Shown here: positions 53,862-63,826 of the stretch, one piece after another
Layout: each line of letters opens with the position of its first letter
Position numbering within the stretch: position 1 is the first letter of the stretch
DNA from: Photobacterium marinum
GTDB taxonomy: Bacteria; Pseudomonadota; Gammaproteobacteria; Enterobacterales; Vibrionaceae
Direction: 5' to 3'
Assembly: GCF_000331515.1 (NCBI RefSeq)
Contig: NZ_AMZO01000007.1
Location: forward strand, 62,001-126,000
DNA length: 64,000 nt
Made by a program: the position numbers and the translations under genes
The notes under the pieces: generated by a model
What the model was told of the DNA's origin: nothing
The model's database searches: none
Seen by the model: only the letters and a program-made list of their open reading frames with translations

Positions 53862-53890
53862 TTTTCAGTTTGTTAACAGGTCTGTAAACT
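53862..53890 (+). promoter_or_regulatory. Possible internal promoter for lpd
   Basis: TTTTCA (53862-53867), 17-base spacer, TAAACT (53885-53890), about 75 bases before lpd. A separate lpd promoter is known in E. coli, where lpd also serves the oxoglutarate dehydrogenase and glycine cleavage complexes. Confidence 0.45.
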
Positions 53891-53967
53891 TGATAATCAA
53901 CCAGAAGTATAAAGAAGCAATTAACCTTATAGCCTGTTAGGGATAAAAGACTTACAACGAGGTCATG

Positions 53968-55401
53968 ATGAGTAAAGAAATTAAAGCCCAGGTAGTGGTT
54001 TTGGGTTCAGGCCCTGCTGGTTACTCTGCGGCGTTCCGTTGCGCTGACTTAGGTCTGGAAACGGTTCTAATTGAAAAATACAACACCCTTGGTGGTGTAT
54101 GTCTGAACGTGGGTTGTATCCCATCTAAGGCTCTGCTTCACGTAGCGAAAGTTATCGAAGAAGCAAAAGCAATGGCCGATCACGGTGTTGTATTCGGTGA
54201 GCCTCAAACAGACATCAACAAGATCCGTCTGTGGAAAGAAAAGGTAATCACTCAGCTAACTGGCGGTCTTGGCGGCATGGCTAAGATGCGTAAGGTTAAT
54301 GTTGTTCAGGGTTACGGTAAGTTCACCGGTCCTAACTCTATCCTGGTTGAAGGTGCAGACGGCGAACAGACCACTGTTAACTTCGACAACGCTATCGTAG
54401 CGGCGGGTTCTCGTCCTATCGAGCTACCGTTCATTCCGCACGAAGATCCACGTATCTGGGACTCAACTGACGCACTTGAGCTGAAAGAAGTACCAGAGAA
54501 ACTGCTGGTAATGGGCGGCGGTATCATCGGCCTTGAAATGGGGACGGTTTATCACGCTCTGGGCTCTCAGATCGACGTTGTAGAAATGTTCGACCAGGTG
54601 ATCCCGGCGGCAGATAAAGACATCGTGAAAGTCTTCACTAAGCGCATCCAGAAGAAATTCAACCTGATGCTGGAGACGAAAGTAACTGCAGTTGAAGCGA
54701 AAGAAGACGGTATCTACGTTTCTATGGAAGGTAAGAAAGCACCTTCTGAGCCTGTACGTTACGATGCGGTGCTGGTTGCTATCGGCCGTGTACCTAACGG
54801 TAAGCTGATCGACGCAGAGAAAGCGGGTCTTGAAGTTGATGAGCGTGGCTTCATCAACGTTGATAAGCAGATGCGTACTAACGTTCCTCACATCCACGCT
54901 ATCGGTGACATCGTTGGCCAGCCAATGCTTGCTCACAAAGGTGTGCATGAAGGCCACGTTGCAGCAGAAGTTATTGCCGGTAAGAAGCACTACTTCGACC
55001 CTAAAGTTATTCCTTCAATCGCTTACACTGAGCCGGAAGTGGCATGGGTTGGTAAGACTGAGAAAGAAGCGAAAGCTGAAGGCATCAACTACGAAGTGGC
55101 TACATTCCCATGGGCTGCATCAGGTCGTGCAATCGCCTCTGACTGTGCTGACGGTATGACGAAGATGATCTTCGACAAAGATACTCACCGCGTAATTGGT
55201 GGTGCTATCGTTGGTACCAACGGTGGTGAACTGCTGGGTGAAATCGGCCTGGCAATCGAGATGGGCTGTGATGCGGAAGATATCGCTCTGACTATCCATG
55301 CTCACCCGACACTGCATGAATCTGTTGGTCTGGCTGCAGAAGTGTTTGAAGGTTCTATCACTGACCTGCCAAACGCTAAAGCGGTTAAGCGTAAGAAGTA
55401 A
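53968..55401 (+). CDS. lpd: Dihydrolipoamide dehydrogenase (E3) Lpd
   Basis: Lpd is the FAD flavoprotein that reoxidises lipoyl groups and reduces NAD+, shared by pyruvate and 2-oxoglutarate dehydrogenases. The 477-residue protein has the FAD site VVVLGSGPAGYSAA, the redox disulfide GGVCLNVGC (Cys45, Cys50), the NAD-binding MGGGIIGLEMG and the C-terminal active-site HAHPTLHES. Tandem ATGs occur at 53965 and 53968; the second gives the family start MSKEIKAQVVVLG and a better distance from GAGG. Confidence 0.97.
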   Translation: MSKEIKAQVVVLGSGPAGYSAAFRCADLGLETVLIEKYNTLGGVCLNVGCIPSKALLHVAKVIEEAKAMADHGVVFGEPQTDINKIRLWKEKVITQLTGGLGGMAKMRKVNVVQGYGKFTGPNSILVEGADGEQTTVNFDNAIVAAGSRPIELPFIPHEDPRIWDSTDALELKEVPEKLLVMGGGIIGLEMGTVYHALGSQIDVVEMFDQVIPAADKDIVKVFTKRIQKKFNLMLETKVTAVEAKEDGIYVSMEGKKAPSEPVRYDAVLVAIGRVPNGKLIDAEKAGLEVDERGFINVDKQMRTNVPHIHAIGDIVGQPMLAHKGVHEGHVAAEVIAGKKHYFDPKVIPSIAYTEPEVAWVGKTEKEAKAEGINYEVATFPWAASGRAIASDCADGMTKMIFDKDTHRVIGGAIVGTNGGELLGEIGLAIEMGCDAEDIALTIHAHPTLHESVGLAAEVFEGSITDLPNAKAVKRKK

Positions 55402-55421
55402 GCCTTCTTTAAATGAATATG

Positions 55422-55447
55422 AAAAAAGCGCCTCAGGGCGCTTTTTT
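55422..55447. terminator. Bidirectional terminator between lpd and aphA
   Basis: A stem AAAAAGCGCC/GGCGCTTTTT with loop TCAG and flanking A- and T-runs lies between convergent genes. It closes the pdhR operon. Confidence 0.92.
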
Positions 55448-55553
55448 AGTTTCTGTTGACCTGTCTTAAATAAGGTCGCCACTCAATAATCAATTCAGTT
55501 GCTGGCACTGAGCTGTTTTTATTGAGAGCCTTTGGTAATGAATTACCTCAGAA

Positions 55554-56267
55554 TTAGTACTGAGAGTCCTTCACTATTTTCTCACCGTAGATGCCGTTTT
55601 GCGGTACCGGCTTATAGCTGGAGCTGGCATTGCGCATAATACGCAGTCCTTCCGCACCTGCGTTACGAGCCGAGATAATATCGCCATCGGAATCTCCGTA
55701 GTAAAGCTTAATATTGTTCGCTTTGATGTATTTGGTTTTGGTGTATTCCGTTTTGCTGGATCCTGCAAAAATTACCTTGTGCATGTTGTTAATACCGAAG
55801 GCATCTTTCAGGTACTGAGTTGAAATTTCACATTTTGATCCGGTACGTCCGGTGATGAAGTAAATTTCATCACCACGCTTCTGGTGCATATCAATCAGCT
55901 TCTTGCCAATTTCTTTCGGTAAACTGAATTTTTCCCATTCACAGTTCATTTTGTCCCAGAATTGCTTAGATTTCAGATAGCTATAGCCATTGGGAGAAAA
56001 TTCTTGCTGGCCGCGGTAAAAACCAGGAGAGCTGAACAGAACTGTATCGTCAATATCAAAGCCGACAGCCATTGGTGGTTGATTTTCAAGGCTCTTTTCA
56101 ATGTCATCAACCGATACCCAATGTAGTTGAGTCGGTTCGCCCTGACGCATTATTTGAATGGAACTGAAGCCGGTTTCTGTACCAGGTAATTTTGGATCCG
56201 CGAACACAGAACCGGATGCAAAAGCGCAAGCTAATAGGGAAGAGATTGCAATTTTAGTGATTTTCAT
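55554..56267 (-). CDS. aphA: Class B nonspecific acid phosphatase AphA
   Basis: AphA is a periplasmic HAD-superfamily phosphatase/phosphotransferase that scavenges phosphate from nucleotides and other esters. The 237-residue protein has a signal peptide (MKITKIAISSLLACAFASGS, cut near VFA-DP), the HAD motif FDIDDTVLFSS (nucleophile Asp71, Asp73), FITGRTG and the magnesium motif GDSDGDI. The ATG at 56267 gives the canonical signal peptide; an ATG seven codons upstream is in frame. This is not the vibrio regulator that shares the name AphA. Confidence 0.94.
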   Translation of the reverse strand: MKITKIAISSLLACAFASGSVFADPKLPGTETGFSSIQIMRQGEPTQLHWVSVDDIEKSLENQPPMAVGFDIDDTVLFSSPGFYRGQQEFSPNGYSYLKSKQFWDKMNCEWEKFSLPKEIGKKLIDMHQKRGDEIYFITGRTGSKCEISTQYLKDAFGINNMHKVIFAGSSKTEYTKTKYIKANNIKLYYGDSDGDIISARNAGAEGLRIMRNASSSYKPVPQNGIYGEKIVKDSQY

Positions 56268-56459
56268 TGGTATTGTTCTTTTTGTCATTGATAAAACTGA
56301 GAGGCAAAAATACTCCTCAAAAACACATGAGAACTAGATGAAAGTCACAAAGCGCTAATCTTGTTGCATAAGTTTGCGGTGATTTTGACGTAATGAAAGG
56401 GCTTGATAAGTCTAGGTTATGGTTTTGACTATAAAGCTGGCTTTGGTGAATAAAGCAAT

Positions 56460-56487
56460 AAAAAGGAGAGCCGAAGCTCTCCTTTAA
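56460..56487 (-). terminator. Terminator of the second chemoreceptor gene
   Basis: A perfect 10-bp stem AAAGGAGAGC/GCTCTCCTTT with a CGAA (minus-strand TTCG) loop, followed on the minus strand by T5, lies just past the chemoreceptor stop. Confidence 0.9.
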
Positions 56488-56541
56488 ATTAACCACTCGA
56501 TTTTCTCGGCGAAGTACTCTCGTCCTTCGCTTTTAATCTGA

Positions 56542-58464
56542 TTACAGCTTAAATGCGCCAACCATGTCATCCAGTCGCTTCGACAGATCACGCAGTTCCT
56601 GGCTTGAGTGAGCCAGATCTGTTGCTGTGTCTGCCGTGCGCTGGGTTGTCTCATTGATTTCTTCGATATTGCTGTTGATGTCATTTACGACAGTCGACTG
56701 CTCTTCTGTTGCGGTGGCAACCTGAGTATTCATATCAGAAATCAGAGTAATACGGTCAGCAATTGAAACCAGTGCGCCTGATGCTTCGTCTGCTGCTGAT
56801 ACCCCTTCCGAAGTCAGCTGGCGGCTCTGAACCATCGCATTTACCGCATTGCTGGCTTCTTCCTGCAGACGGTTGATCATATTTTGGATTTCGTCGGTTG
56901 AATCAGCAGTACGGCTTGCAAGGCTGCGTACCTCATCAGCAACAACAGCAAAACCTCGGCCCTGTTCACCAGCGCGGGCTGCTTCGATAGCGGCGTTCAG
57001 TGCCAGCAGGTTGGTTTGCTCCGAGATACCGCGGATCACATCCAAAATGCTGCCGATTGCCTGCGTGTTGTTGGCTAGTGATTCAATCACTTCACTGACC
57101 TGACCTACGTCACTGGACAACTGGTTGATGCTGTTACGGGCCTGGCCGACTACATTCTGGCCGCTCTGGGTTTCTTCTTCTGCGTTGTGTGCAGCTTCTG
57201 CTGCCTGAGCGGCATTGCCGGCAATTTCATTAACGGTTGCGCCCATCTGGTTGATTGCGGTTACAACTTGCAGGGTACGGTCACGCTGAGTATTGCTATT
57301 GTCTAGCGTCAACTGAGCCTGAGAAGCAACCGCTTCAGCTGCACCGCGCAATGAGTTACCGGTTTCAGCAACTTCTTTGACTGAGTGATGGATTTTGCTG
57401 ATAAAGCTGTTGAAGCCGTCAGACAGCTGAGCGATTTCATCTTTGCCTTCAATATCAATACGGTGGCGCAGATCGCCTTCGCCTTCACCCAGATCTTTGA
57501 ATATCACGGCCAGTCGCTCGATAGGGCGAGTAATATTGCTACCAAGCCAAATGGCCAGCAGAACAAAGACTGAAGCGATAACGGCAGTCCAGAGCATGAT
57601 CTGGTACTGAGCCTGATTCAGACCGGCAAAGGCTTCCTCTTTTGGTAGCTCTGCAACCACATACCATCCCATTGACGGGATATAGCTGGTCGCAATCAGG
57701 GTGTCCAGACCGTTTAGTTTCGCTTCAGCAACATTGAACTCTGACTTGTTCAGTAGCTTGCGTGCGGTGTCACTGTCGTAAATATTGGTCAGATTCGCCT
57801 TGCCCATCTTACTTGAATCTTTGTGGATGCGAACCAGCCCATTGGCATCGGTCAGGTAGACAAAACCGGTTTGCTCCAGCTTGAACTGGTTAATGAAACG
57901 AACCATTTCGTCGATAGATTTCGACAGGCCCGACATACCTCGGCCATTAAGTTGCTGGTAGTTAACAAACAGTTTGATGTCACCGTTGGCTTCCTGGAAC
58001 ACGTTCAGCATCGTCGCGTTGCCACTTTTGACATAGTCAAAGAACCAGCCGTCGATGTTATTTTGGGGATCCAGTTTGCGTAGGAATCCATCCTGATTCC
58101 AGTAATGGTGTGTATTTCTGTCTGCTACTGATGAGTCGAACAGGTTGTATTGCGCTTTGATATCATTGAGCATCTGAACCAGACGCGCTTCCTGTTCCGG
58201 CGTTTTTTCATCTTCATAGTAATCGGTGATAAAGCGGTTATTGGCAAGCTGCCGGGCGGCGGCCTGCATGACAGAAATCTCCTTGTCGATATTATTGCCA
58301 ATTTGCTTTAATGTGGCGGGTAATTCCGACTTGAGCAATCGGGTTTCAACAACATCTCGGGCTTGGTTTTGGCCAATGATGCCCACGAGAATTGTTGAGG
58401 CCAGGACGGCAAGAACCATCGCCAGGATCAGTTTTTGTTTAATTGTAAACTGGTTCAACTTCAT
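56542..58464 (-). CDS. Methyl-accepting chemotaxis protein (Cache-type sensor)
   Basis: This is a 640-residue chemoreceptor starting [20 protein letters not shown]. It has a first membrane helix (about 12-31) and a periplasmic double-Cache-like sensor (about 35-275, with [20 protein letters not shown] and [19 protein letters not shown]). A second helix (about 280-303), HAMP and a full MA domain with tip [20 protein letters not shown] follow. The reading frame stays open 78 codons further upstream, but that part overlaps the divergent gene and is not receptor-like. It resembles the chemoreceptor at 16296 in layout. The ligand is unknown. Confidence 0.93.
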   Translation of the reverse strand: MKLNQFTIKQKLILAMVLAVLASTILVGIIGQNQARDVVETRLLKSELPATLKQIGNNIDKEISVMQAAARQLANNRFITDYYEDEKTPEQEARLVQMLNDIKAQYNLFDSSVADRNTHHYWNQDGFLRKLDPQNNIDGWFFDYVKSGNATMLNVFQEANGDIKLFVNYQQLNGRGMSGLSKSIDEMVRFINQFKLEQTGFVYLTDANGLVRIHKDSSKMGKANLTNIYDSDTARKLLNKSEFNVAEAKLNGLDTLIATSYIPSMGWYVVAELPKEEAFAGLNQAQYQIMLWTAVIASVFVLLAIWLGSNITRPIERLAVIFKDLGEGEGDLRHRIDIEGKDEIAQLSDGFNSFISKIHHSVKEVAETGNSLRGAAEAVASQAQLTLDNSNTQRDRTLQVVTAINQMGATVNEIAGNAAQAAEAAHNAEEETQSGQNVVGQARNSINQLSSDVGQVSEVIESLANNTQAIGSILDVIRGISEQTNLLALNAAIEAARAGEQGRGFAVVADEVRSLASRTADSTDEIQNMINRLQEEASNAVNAMVQSRQLTSEGVSAADEASGALVSIADRITLISDMNTQVATATEEQSTVVNDINSNIEEINETTQRTADTATDLAHSSQELRDLSKRLDDMVGAFKL

Positions 58465-58493
58465 AATGCTTAGCTGCTTCTTGATATAGTTTT

Positions 58494-58510
58494 GAACGAG
58501 CGAGTCGTTC
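58494..58510. promoter_or_regulatory. Palindrome between divergent chemoreceptor and patatin genes
   Basis: GAACGAGCGAGTCGTTC is a perfect 6-bp inverted repeat with a 5-base centre, placed 30 bases before the chemoreceptor start and 60 before the patatin start. It is a candidate operator for either or both genes. Confidence 0.45.
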
Positions 58511-58570
58511 TCGGACAACATGTAGCCAATGACACCAATTATGCCACTAGTAACAAAACACTCATTTAAG

Positions 58571-60841
58571 ATGTATCGGCCATTTCGTTGTAAAACTTTA
58601 GTGATGCTTATCACTTTATGCGGGATATTTTTCTCGATACACACATATGCATCGGAGAGACCAAAGGTTGGGGTTGTTTTAGGCGGTGGGGGGGCCAAAG
58701 GTGCGGCTCATATCGGTGTGCTTAAAGCGCTGGAAGAAATGCAGATCCCGGTTGACTATATCGTTGGAACCAGTATGGGGGCATATGTTGGAGGCCTTTA
58801 TGCAACAGGTATGAGCGCTGATGAAATTGAAGCGTTATTGACGACTGTTGATTGGGATAAAGGCTATACCGATCGTGTTCAGCGCAGCGACCGTCGGGTG
58901 CGAGAAAAGCAGCAGGAAGACAGATATCAGATCCCCAGCGAAATTGGTTTTGATTTCTGGGAGCTGAAGGTGCCAAAGGGAATCGTACAGGGGCAGAGTA
59001 TGGGAGAAATTCTACGTTCGACCTCAGGGAATCTGCCGGAAGTTGAGAGTTTTGACCGTTTGCCTATCCCATTTCGTGCCGTCGCGACTGATATTGAAAA
59101 CCTGGAGCCGGTTGTCTTGAGCAAAGGCGATTTGGCTGAGGTGATGCAGGCCAGTATGTCGATCCCAGGTTTATTGCCGCCAATGGAACTCGGTGACAAG
59201 CTCTTGGTTGACGGTGGTATCACTAATAACTTGCCTATTTCCGTGGTAAAGGGGATGGGGGCCGACATTGTGATAGCCGTTGATATCAGTAACGAATTTA
59301 AAAAGCGCGATGACCTGAATAATTACTTTGCGGTGATGGATCAACTGACCGATTTTATGGTGCGCGATAATGCAAACCGTCAGATACAGCTGCTGACAGA
59401 TAAAGATGTGTTGATCCGACCGGATGTAAAAGGTATTTCAACTGCAGATTTTCAAAAGATGCCTGATGTATATGAAAGTGGCTATAAGGCGACGATGGCT
59501 TATCAAGAAAAGTTGCAGGATTGGGGGCGCACATACTGGTATCAGGATTATGTTGATCACAAGCAGCTTCGCCGTCGCGCGCTTAACCACCTGGATCAGC
59601 TCCGTATTGATGATATTCAGTTGGTAAATCATACCCATTATGCTGATCAGGTGCTGTTGGACAGGCTTGAATTGGAAGCTGGGGATAGGATCAGTTCCGA
59701 AGATTTGGCAGAAAGTGTCCGTAACCTGTATGCCTTGGATCGCTTCGAACGTGTTGATTATCGAATTCAGAGTAAAGGGGATAAAAACATCATCCAGCTT
59801 GAAGTGACGGAGAAGAGCTGGGGGCCCCACTTTATCGATCTACGCTTTGCTCTGGAAGACGATTTCGAGAACAGTACTGAGTACTCCATGGGGATCGCTT
59901 TTAATGTCACAGGGCTAAGTGAAGCCGGGGCGGAATGGCGTACAGAGCTGGAATATGGTTCTAGTAACCGGATTGCGACAGGACTTTATTTGCCGTTTTT
60001 CAAAGACCAGGAATGGTTCAGCCAGGTAACCGCCGAGTACAAACTGGAAGACCGGCATATAACAGACTCTGAAGAGCCAAGTTTGGATAATGTTGATCTG
60101 TTTATACCTGCCTCTTTTACTGATGTGACTTTCGATGCTTCTTTTGGCTGGCAACCTGAGTTGTGGCAGGAGTTTCGATTGGGCTTCCGCTATATCACCG
60201 GTGACATTGATTTTCCTCGCCTTATTGATTTGAGTTTGAATACAACCAAATTAAAGCGAGAGAGCCGAATGGGTTATATCAGTTATAACTTAGATACGCT
60301 TGATGATTTTATGATGCCGAAAAGCGGTAATTATCTGCATCTTGAAGTGGCAGCTTCAGATGATGTAGGGAAGAGCCCTGAGGAGGTTGAAACTGATTTT
60401 TCCATGCATTTTGATGCCAAATGGAAAGGAGCCTACACCACAGGCGATCATACCTTTATGGGGAAAGCGGAAATTGGCCGGTTAGATTCCGATCTTATTG
60501 AAGTCTTTTATCCGCAACAGATAGGTGGTTTCCTTAATTTATCGGGGATTCCGAAAAATAGCCTTTCCAGCAATAATAAGCTCTTTACCGCTTTCATTTA
60601 CCGTTATCATTTGTTAGATCAGGACTTTGGCCTGTTCAATTCTTCAGTGTACCTTGGTGGTTCTGTAGAGTGGGGGGGGGTCTATAAAGATCACGATCAG
60701 TCACTCAGAGAAGCACCACTCTACATGGCAGGTAGTATTTTTTCCGGTATCACAACACCGCTTGGTCCGTTGGTGCTGGCTTATGGCCAGACTGAGCAGG
60801 CTCATAATACTTTCTATGTCTTTTTCGGCGGCGCATTGTGA
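58571..60841 (+). CDS. Patatin-like phospholipase with POTRA and outer-membrane beta-barrel (PlpD-like, type Vd)
   Basis: The protein is 756 residues from the ATG at 58571, which gives a signal peptide (about 1-28, ending HTYA). A second in-frame ATG lies at 58529. The patatin domain (about 32-320) has the oxyanion loop GGGGAKG, nucleophile motif GTSMG (Ser68) and the dyad DGG (Asp214), so it should be an active lipid hydrolase. A POTRA-like region (about 355-425) and a C-terminal Omp85-type barrel ending in an aromatic-rich [11 protein letters not shown] follow. This order is that of Pseudomonas PlpD, a type Vd autotransporter. G7 and G8 tracts lie in the gene (58688-58694, 60672-60679). Confidence 0.88.
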   Translation: MYRPFRCKTLVMLITLCGIFFSIHTYASERPKVGVVLGGGGAKGAAHIGVLKALEEMQIPVDYIVGTSMGAYVGGLYATGMSADEIEALLTTVDWDKGYTDRVQRSDRRVREKQQEDRYQIPSEIGFDFWELKVPKGIVQGQSMGEILRSTSGNLPEVESFDRLPIPFRAVATDIENLEPVVLSKGDLAEVMQASMSIPGLLPPMELGDKLLVDGGITNNLPISVVKGMGADIVIAVDISNEFKKRDDLNNYFAVMDQLTDFMVRDNANRQIQLLTDKDVLIRPDVKGISTADFQKMPDVYESGYKATMAYQEKLQDWGRTYWYQDYVDHKQLRRRALNHLDQLRIDDIQLVNHTHYADQVLLDRLELEAGDRISSEDLAESVRNLYALDRFERVDYRIQSKGDKNIIQLEVTEKSWGPHFIDLRFALEDDFENSTEYSMGIAFNVTGLSEAGAEWRTELEYGSSNRIATGLYLPFFKDQEWFSQVTAEYKLEDRHITDSEEPSLDNVDLFIPASFTDVTFDASFGWQPELWQEFRLGFRYITGDIDFPRLIDLSLNTTKLKRESRMGYISYNLDTLDDFMMPKSGNYLHLEVAASDDVGKSPEEVETDFSMHFDAKWKGAYTTGDHTFMGKAEIGRLDSDLIEVFYPQQIGGFLNLSGIPKNSLSSNNKLFTAFIYRYHLLDQDFGLFNSSVYLGGSVEWGGVYKDHDQSLREAPLYMAGSIFSGITTPLGPLVLAYGQTEQAHNTFYVFFGGAL

Positions 60842-61076
60842 TCTCACTCTCGAGAATCGTTACTCAATAATTATGCGTGACGTGTGAATGTTGTGAAAAC
60901 AGGGTGGATTTTAATTTTAAGTTAAAACTGATATGCTCACAGGACGGTTTTGGTCTCTTCTGTATGGACTTAGCTCTCAGCCAGGGTTTCTTAAATGGCA
61001 TACAGCAGCAGAAGAGATCAATCACTTCCAAGGATGTTTAACCACTAAGGTTAAACCGTAATAAGAGGAATATGTC
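60842..61076 (+). other. Intergenic region upstream of acnB
   Basis: These 235 bases hold no gene and no clear terminator for the patatin gene. An extended -10 TGATATGCT (60929-60937) lies in an AT-rich stretch and is the best acnB promoter candidate; its -35 is poor. Confidence 0.4.
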
Positions 61077-63674
61077 GTGCTTGAAGCTTACCGTAAACAC
61101 GTCGAAGAGCGTGCTGCAGAGGGAGTTGTAGCCAAACCTTTGGATGCCGAGCAGGTTGCGGCGCTGGTTGAACTCCTGAAAAATCCGCCAGCAGGTGAAG
61201 AGGCCTTCCTGTTGGACCTGTTAGAAAATCGTATTCCACCGGGTGTTGATGAAGCGGCATACGTTAAAGCCGGTTTTCTGGCAGCACTGACCAAAGGTGA
61301 GGCGGTATCTCCGATTGTCAGCAAAGAAAGAGCTGCTGAGCTGCTTGGTACCATGCAGGGTGGCTACAATATCGAACCGCTGATTTCTCTTCTTGATGAT
61401 TCTGAACTTGCTTCGATCGCTGTTAAAGCACTTTCCCATACATTGCTAATGTTCGATGCCTTCTATGATGTGGAAGAGAAGGCCAAAGCTGGTAATGAGT
61501 TTGCGAAGCAAGTTATCCAGTCCTGGGCTGATGCTGAGTGGTTCCTGTCTAAGCCGGAACTAGCAGAAAAGATCACTCTGACTGTGTTTAAAGTAACGGG
61601 TGAAACCAACACCGATGACTTGTCTCCTGCACCAGATGCCTGGTCGCGCCCGGATATTCCGTTGCATGCCCTGGCGATGCTGAAAAATGAACGTGAAGGT
61701 ATTGAACCGGATCAGTCGGGGGCGGTGGGGCCGGTTAAGCAGGTTGAAAAGCTGAATGAAAAAGGTCACCCATTGGTTTATGTCGGTGATGTTGTCGGTA
61801 CCGGTTCGTCACGTAAATCTGCAACTAACTCAGTGCTTTGGTTCATGGGTGAAGATATTCCCTATGTACCGAATAAACGCGCAGGCGGTTTTGTTCTGGG
61901 CGGTAAGATTGCGCCGATTTTCTTTAACACCATGGAAGATGCTGGAGCACTACCGATTGAGGTTGATGTGACAGCCCTGAATATGGGGGATATCATTGAT
62001 GTTTATCCTTACAAAGGTGAAGTTCGCCGTCATGACTCAAATGAATTAGTGGCGAATTTTGAACTTAAAACCGATGTTTTGCTTGATGAAGTTCGTGCCG
62101 GCGGTCGTATTCCACTGATCATTGGTCGTGGCTTGACTGATCGTGCCCGTCAGTCTTTGAATCTGCCTGCATCTGATATTTTCCGTCGTCCGGGGGCGGT
62201 TGCAGACAGTGGTAAGGGATACACCTTAGCTCAGAAGATTGTCGGTAAGGCATGCGGTGTCGAAGGGATCCGTCCGGGGACATACTGCGAGCCTAAGATG
62301 ACAACGGTCGGCTCCCAAGATACAACCGGGCCGATGACCCGTGATGAGCTGAAAGATCTGGCTTGTCTAGGCTTTTCTGCTGAACTTACTATGCAGTCAT
62401 TCTGTCACACCTCTGCCTATCCTAAACCGGTTGATGTTGTTACTCATCACACTCTGCCAGATTTCATCATGAATCGTGGTGGTGTTGCCCTGCGTCCGGG
62501 CGACGGTGTTATCCACTCCTGGCTGAACCGTATGTTGCTGCCGGATACTGTCGGCACCGGCGGTGACTCACACACCCGATTCCCGCTGGGTATTTCGTTC
62601 CCGGCAGGCTCCGGTCTGGTCGCATTTGCGGCGGCAACCGGTGTGATGCCACTGGATATGCCGGAATCGATCCTTGTGCGCTTCAAAGGCGAGATGCAAC
62701 CTGGGATCACTCTGCGCGATCTGGTTCATGCGATTCCTTACTATGCGATTCAACAAGGTCTGTTGACCGTTGAGAAAGCGGGTAAGATCAATGAATTCTC
62801 CGGCCGTATTTTGGAAATCGAAGGGGTTGAGCACCTGACGGTAGAGCAGGCGTTTGAGCTTTCTGACGCTTCTGCTGAGCGAAGTGCTGCAGGCTGTACG
62901 GTTAAGTTGTCAGAAGAGTCGATCTCTGAGTATCTGCAATCGAATATTGTGATGCTTAAGTGGATGATTGCAGAAGGTTATGGTGATCGACGTACTATTG
63001 AACGCCGGATTACTGCGATGGAAGATTGGCTGGCTAATCCTGAGCTGATGGAAGCGGATAAGGATTCAGAGTATGCCCATGTGATCGAGATTGATCTGGC
63101 AGAAATCAAAGAGCCGATCCTGTGTGCGCCGAACGATCCAGATGATGCGCGTCTATTGTCAGAAGTGCAGGGCACCAAGATTGATGAGGTCTTCATCGGT
63201 TCGTGTATGACCAATATCGGGCACTTCCGTGCTGCAGGTAAGCTGTTGGAGAAATTCGGAGGTCAGCTTGATACCCGAATGTGGGTTGCGCCACCGACGA
63301 AGATGGATCGCGATCAGCTCACAGAGGAAGGTTATTACGGTATCTTCGGTCGTGCCGGGGTACGGATTGAAACTCCGGGATGTTCACTGTGTATGGGTAA
63401 CCAGGCCCGGGTAGCCGATAAGGCGACGGTAATGTCGACCTCGACCCGTAACTTTCCGAACCGTTTGGGAACCGGAGCTGATGTTTACCTGTCTTCGGCA
63501 GAACTGGCGGCAGTCGGTGCGATCCTTGGGCGTATTCCGACTCAGCAAGAATACCTGGAGTACGCTAAACAAATCGATGCCACGGCAGCCGATACTTACC
63601 GTTACCTGAACTTCCATAAGATGGAGAGTTACACCAATAAAGCTGGTGACGTTATTATTCAGGCGGCGGTATAG
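61077..63674 (+). CDS. acnB: Aconitate hydratase B
   Basis: AcnB is the main aconitase of the TCA cycle, a [4Fe-4S] enzyme interconverting citrate and isocitrate, and can bind mRNA when it loses its cluster. The 865-residue protein equals E. coli AcnB in length, with an N-terminal HEAT-like domain, the swivel domain second and the three cluster cysteines in [10 protein letters not shown] and GCSLCMGNQ near the C-terminus. The start is GTG at 61077: [16 protein letters not shown] matches the family, and AAGAGG lies 8 bases upstream. An out-of-frame ATG lies four bases before it. Confidence 0.97.
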   Translation: MLEAYRKHVEERAAEGVVAKPLDAEQVAALVELLKNPPAGEEAFLLDLLENRIPPGVDEAAYVKAGFLAALTKGEAVSPIVSKERAAELLGTMQGGYNIEPLISLLDDSELASIAVKALSHTLLMFDAFYDVEEKAKAGNEFAKQVIQSWADAEWFLSKPELAEKITLTVFKVTGETNTDDLSPAPDAWSRPDIPLHALAMLKNEREGIEPDQSGAVGPVKQVEKLNEKGHPLVYVGDVVGTGSSRKSATNSVLWFMGEDIPYVPNKRAGGFVLGGKIAPIFFNTMEDAGALPIEVDVTALNMGDIIDVYPYKGEVRRHDSNELVANFELKTDVLLDEVRAGGRIPLIIGRGLTDRARQSLNLPASDIFRRPGAVADSGKGYTLAQKIVGKACGVEGIRPGTYCEPKMTTVGSQDTTGPMTRDELKDLACLGFSAELTMQSFCHTSAYPKPVDVVTHHTLPDFIMNRGGVALRPGDGVIHSWLNRMLLPDTVGTGGDSHTRFPLGISFPAGSGLVAFAAATGVMPLDMPESILVRFKGEMQPGITLRDLVHAIPYYAIQQGLLTVEKAGKINEFSGRILEIEGVEHLTVEQAFELSDASAERSAAGCTVKLSEESISEYLQSNIVMLKWMIAEGYGDRRTIERRITAMEDWLANPELMEADKDSEYAHVIEIDLAEIKEPILCAPNDPDDARLLSEVQGTKIDEVFIGSCMTNIGHFRAAGKLLEKFGGQLDTRMWVAPPTKMDRDQLTEEGYYGIFGRAGVRIETPGCSLCMGNQARVADKATVMSTSTRNFPNRLGTGADVYLSSAELAAVGAILGRIPTQQEYLEYAKQIDATAADTYRYLNFHKMESYTNKAGDVIIQAAV

Positions 63675-63756
63675 GTTATCTAAGCGAGGTAAGGAATTCG
63701 AGAGGCCAGCGATAAGTTGCTTTTCGGTATTCAACCTGATAATGGCCTGATAACAG

Positions 63757-63788
63757 AAAAGGGAAGCCAATAGTTGGCTTCCCTTTTT
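63757..63788. terminator. Bidirectional terminator between acnB and the glycerate kinase gene
   Basis: A perfect 14-bp stem (AAAAGGGAAGCCAA paired with TTGGCTTCCCTTTT) with loop TAG, flanked by A- and T-runs. Confidence 0.95.
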
Positions 63789-63826
63789 CTTTCCTGGCTT
63801 CTCAGAATGGCTCCCCTCTGAGCCCG

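Noticed and set aside
58465-58698. A 78-residue N-terminal extension of the second chemoreceptor
   Set aside because: It overlaps the divergent patatin gene and its signal peptide, and the ATG at 58464 gives a normal chemoreceptor start.
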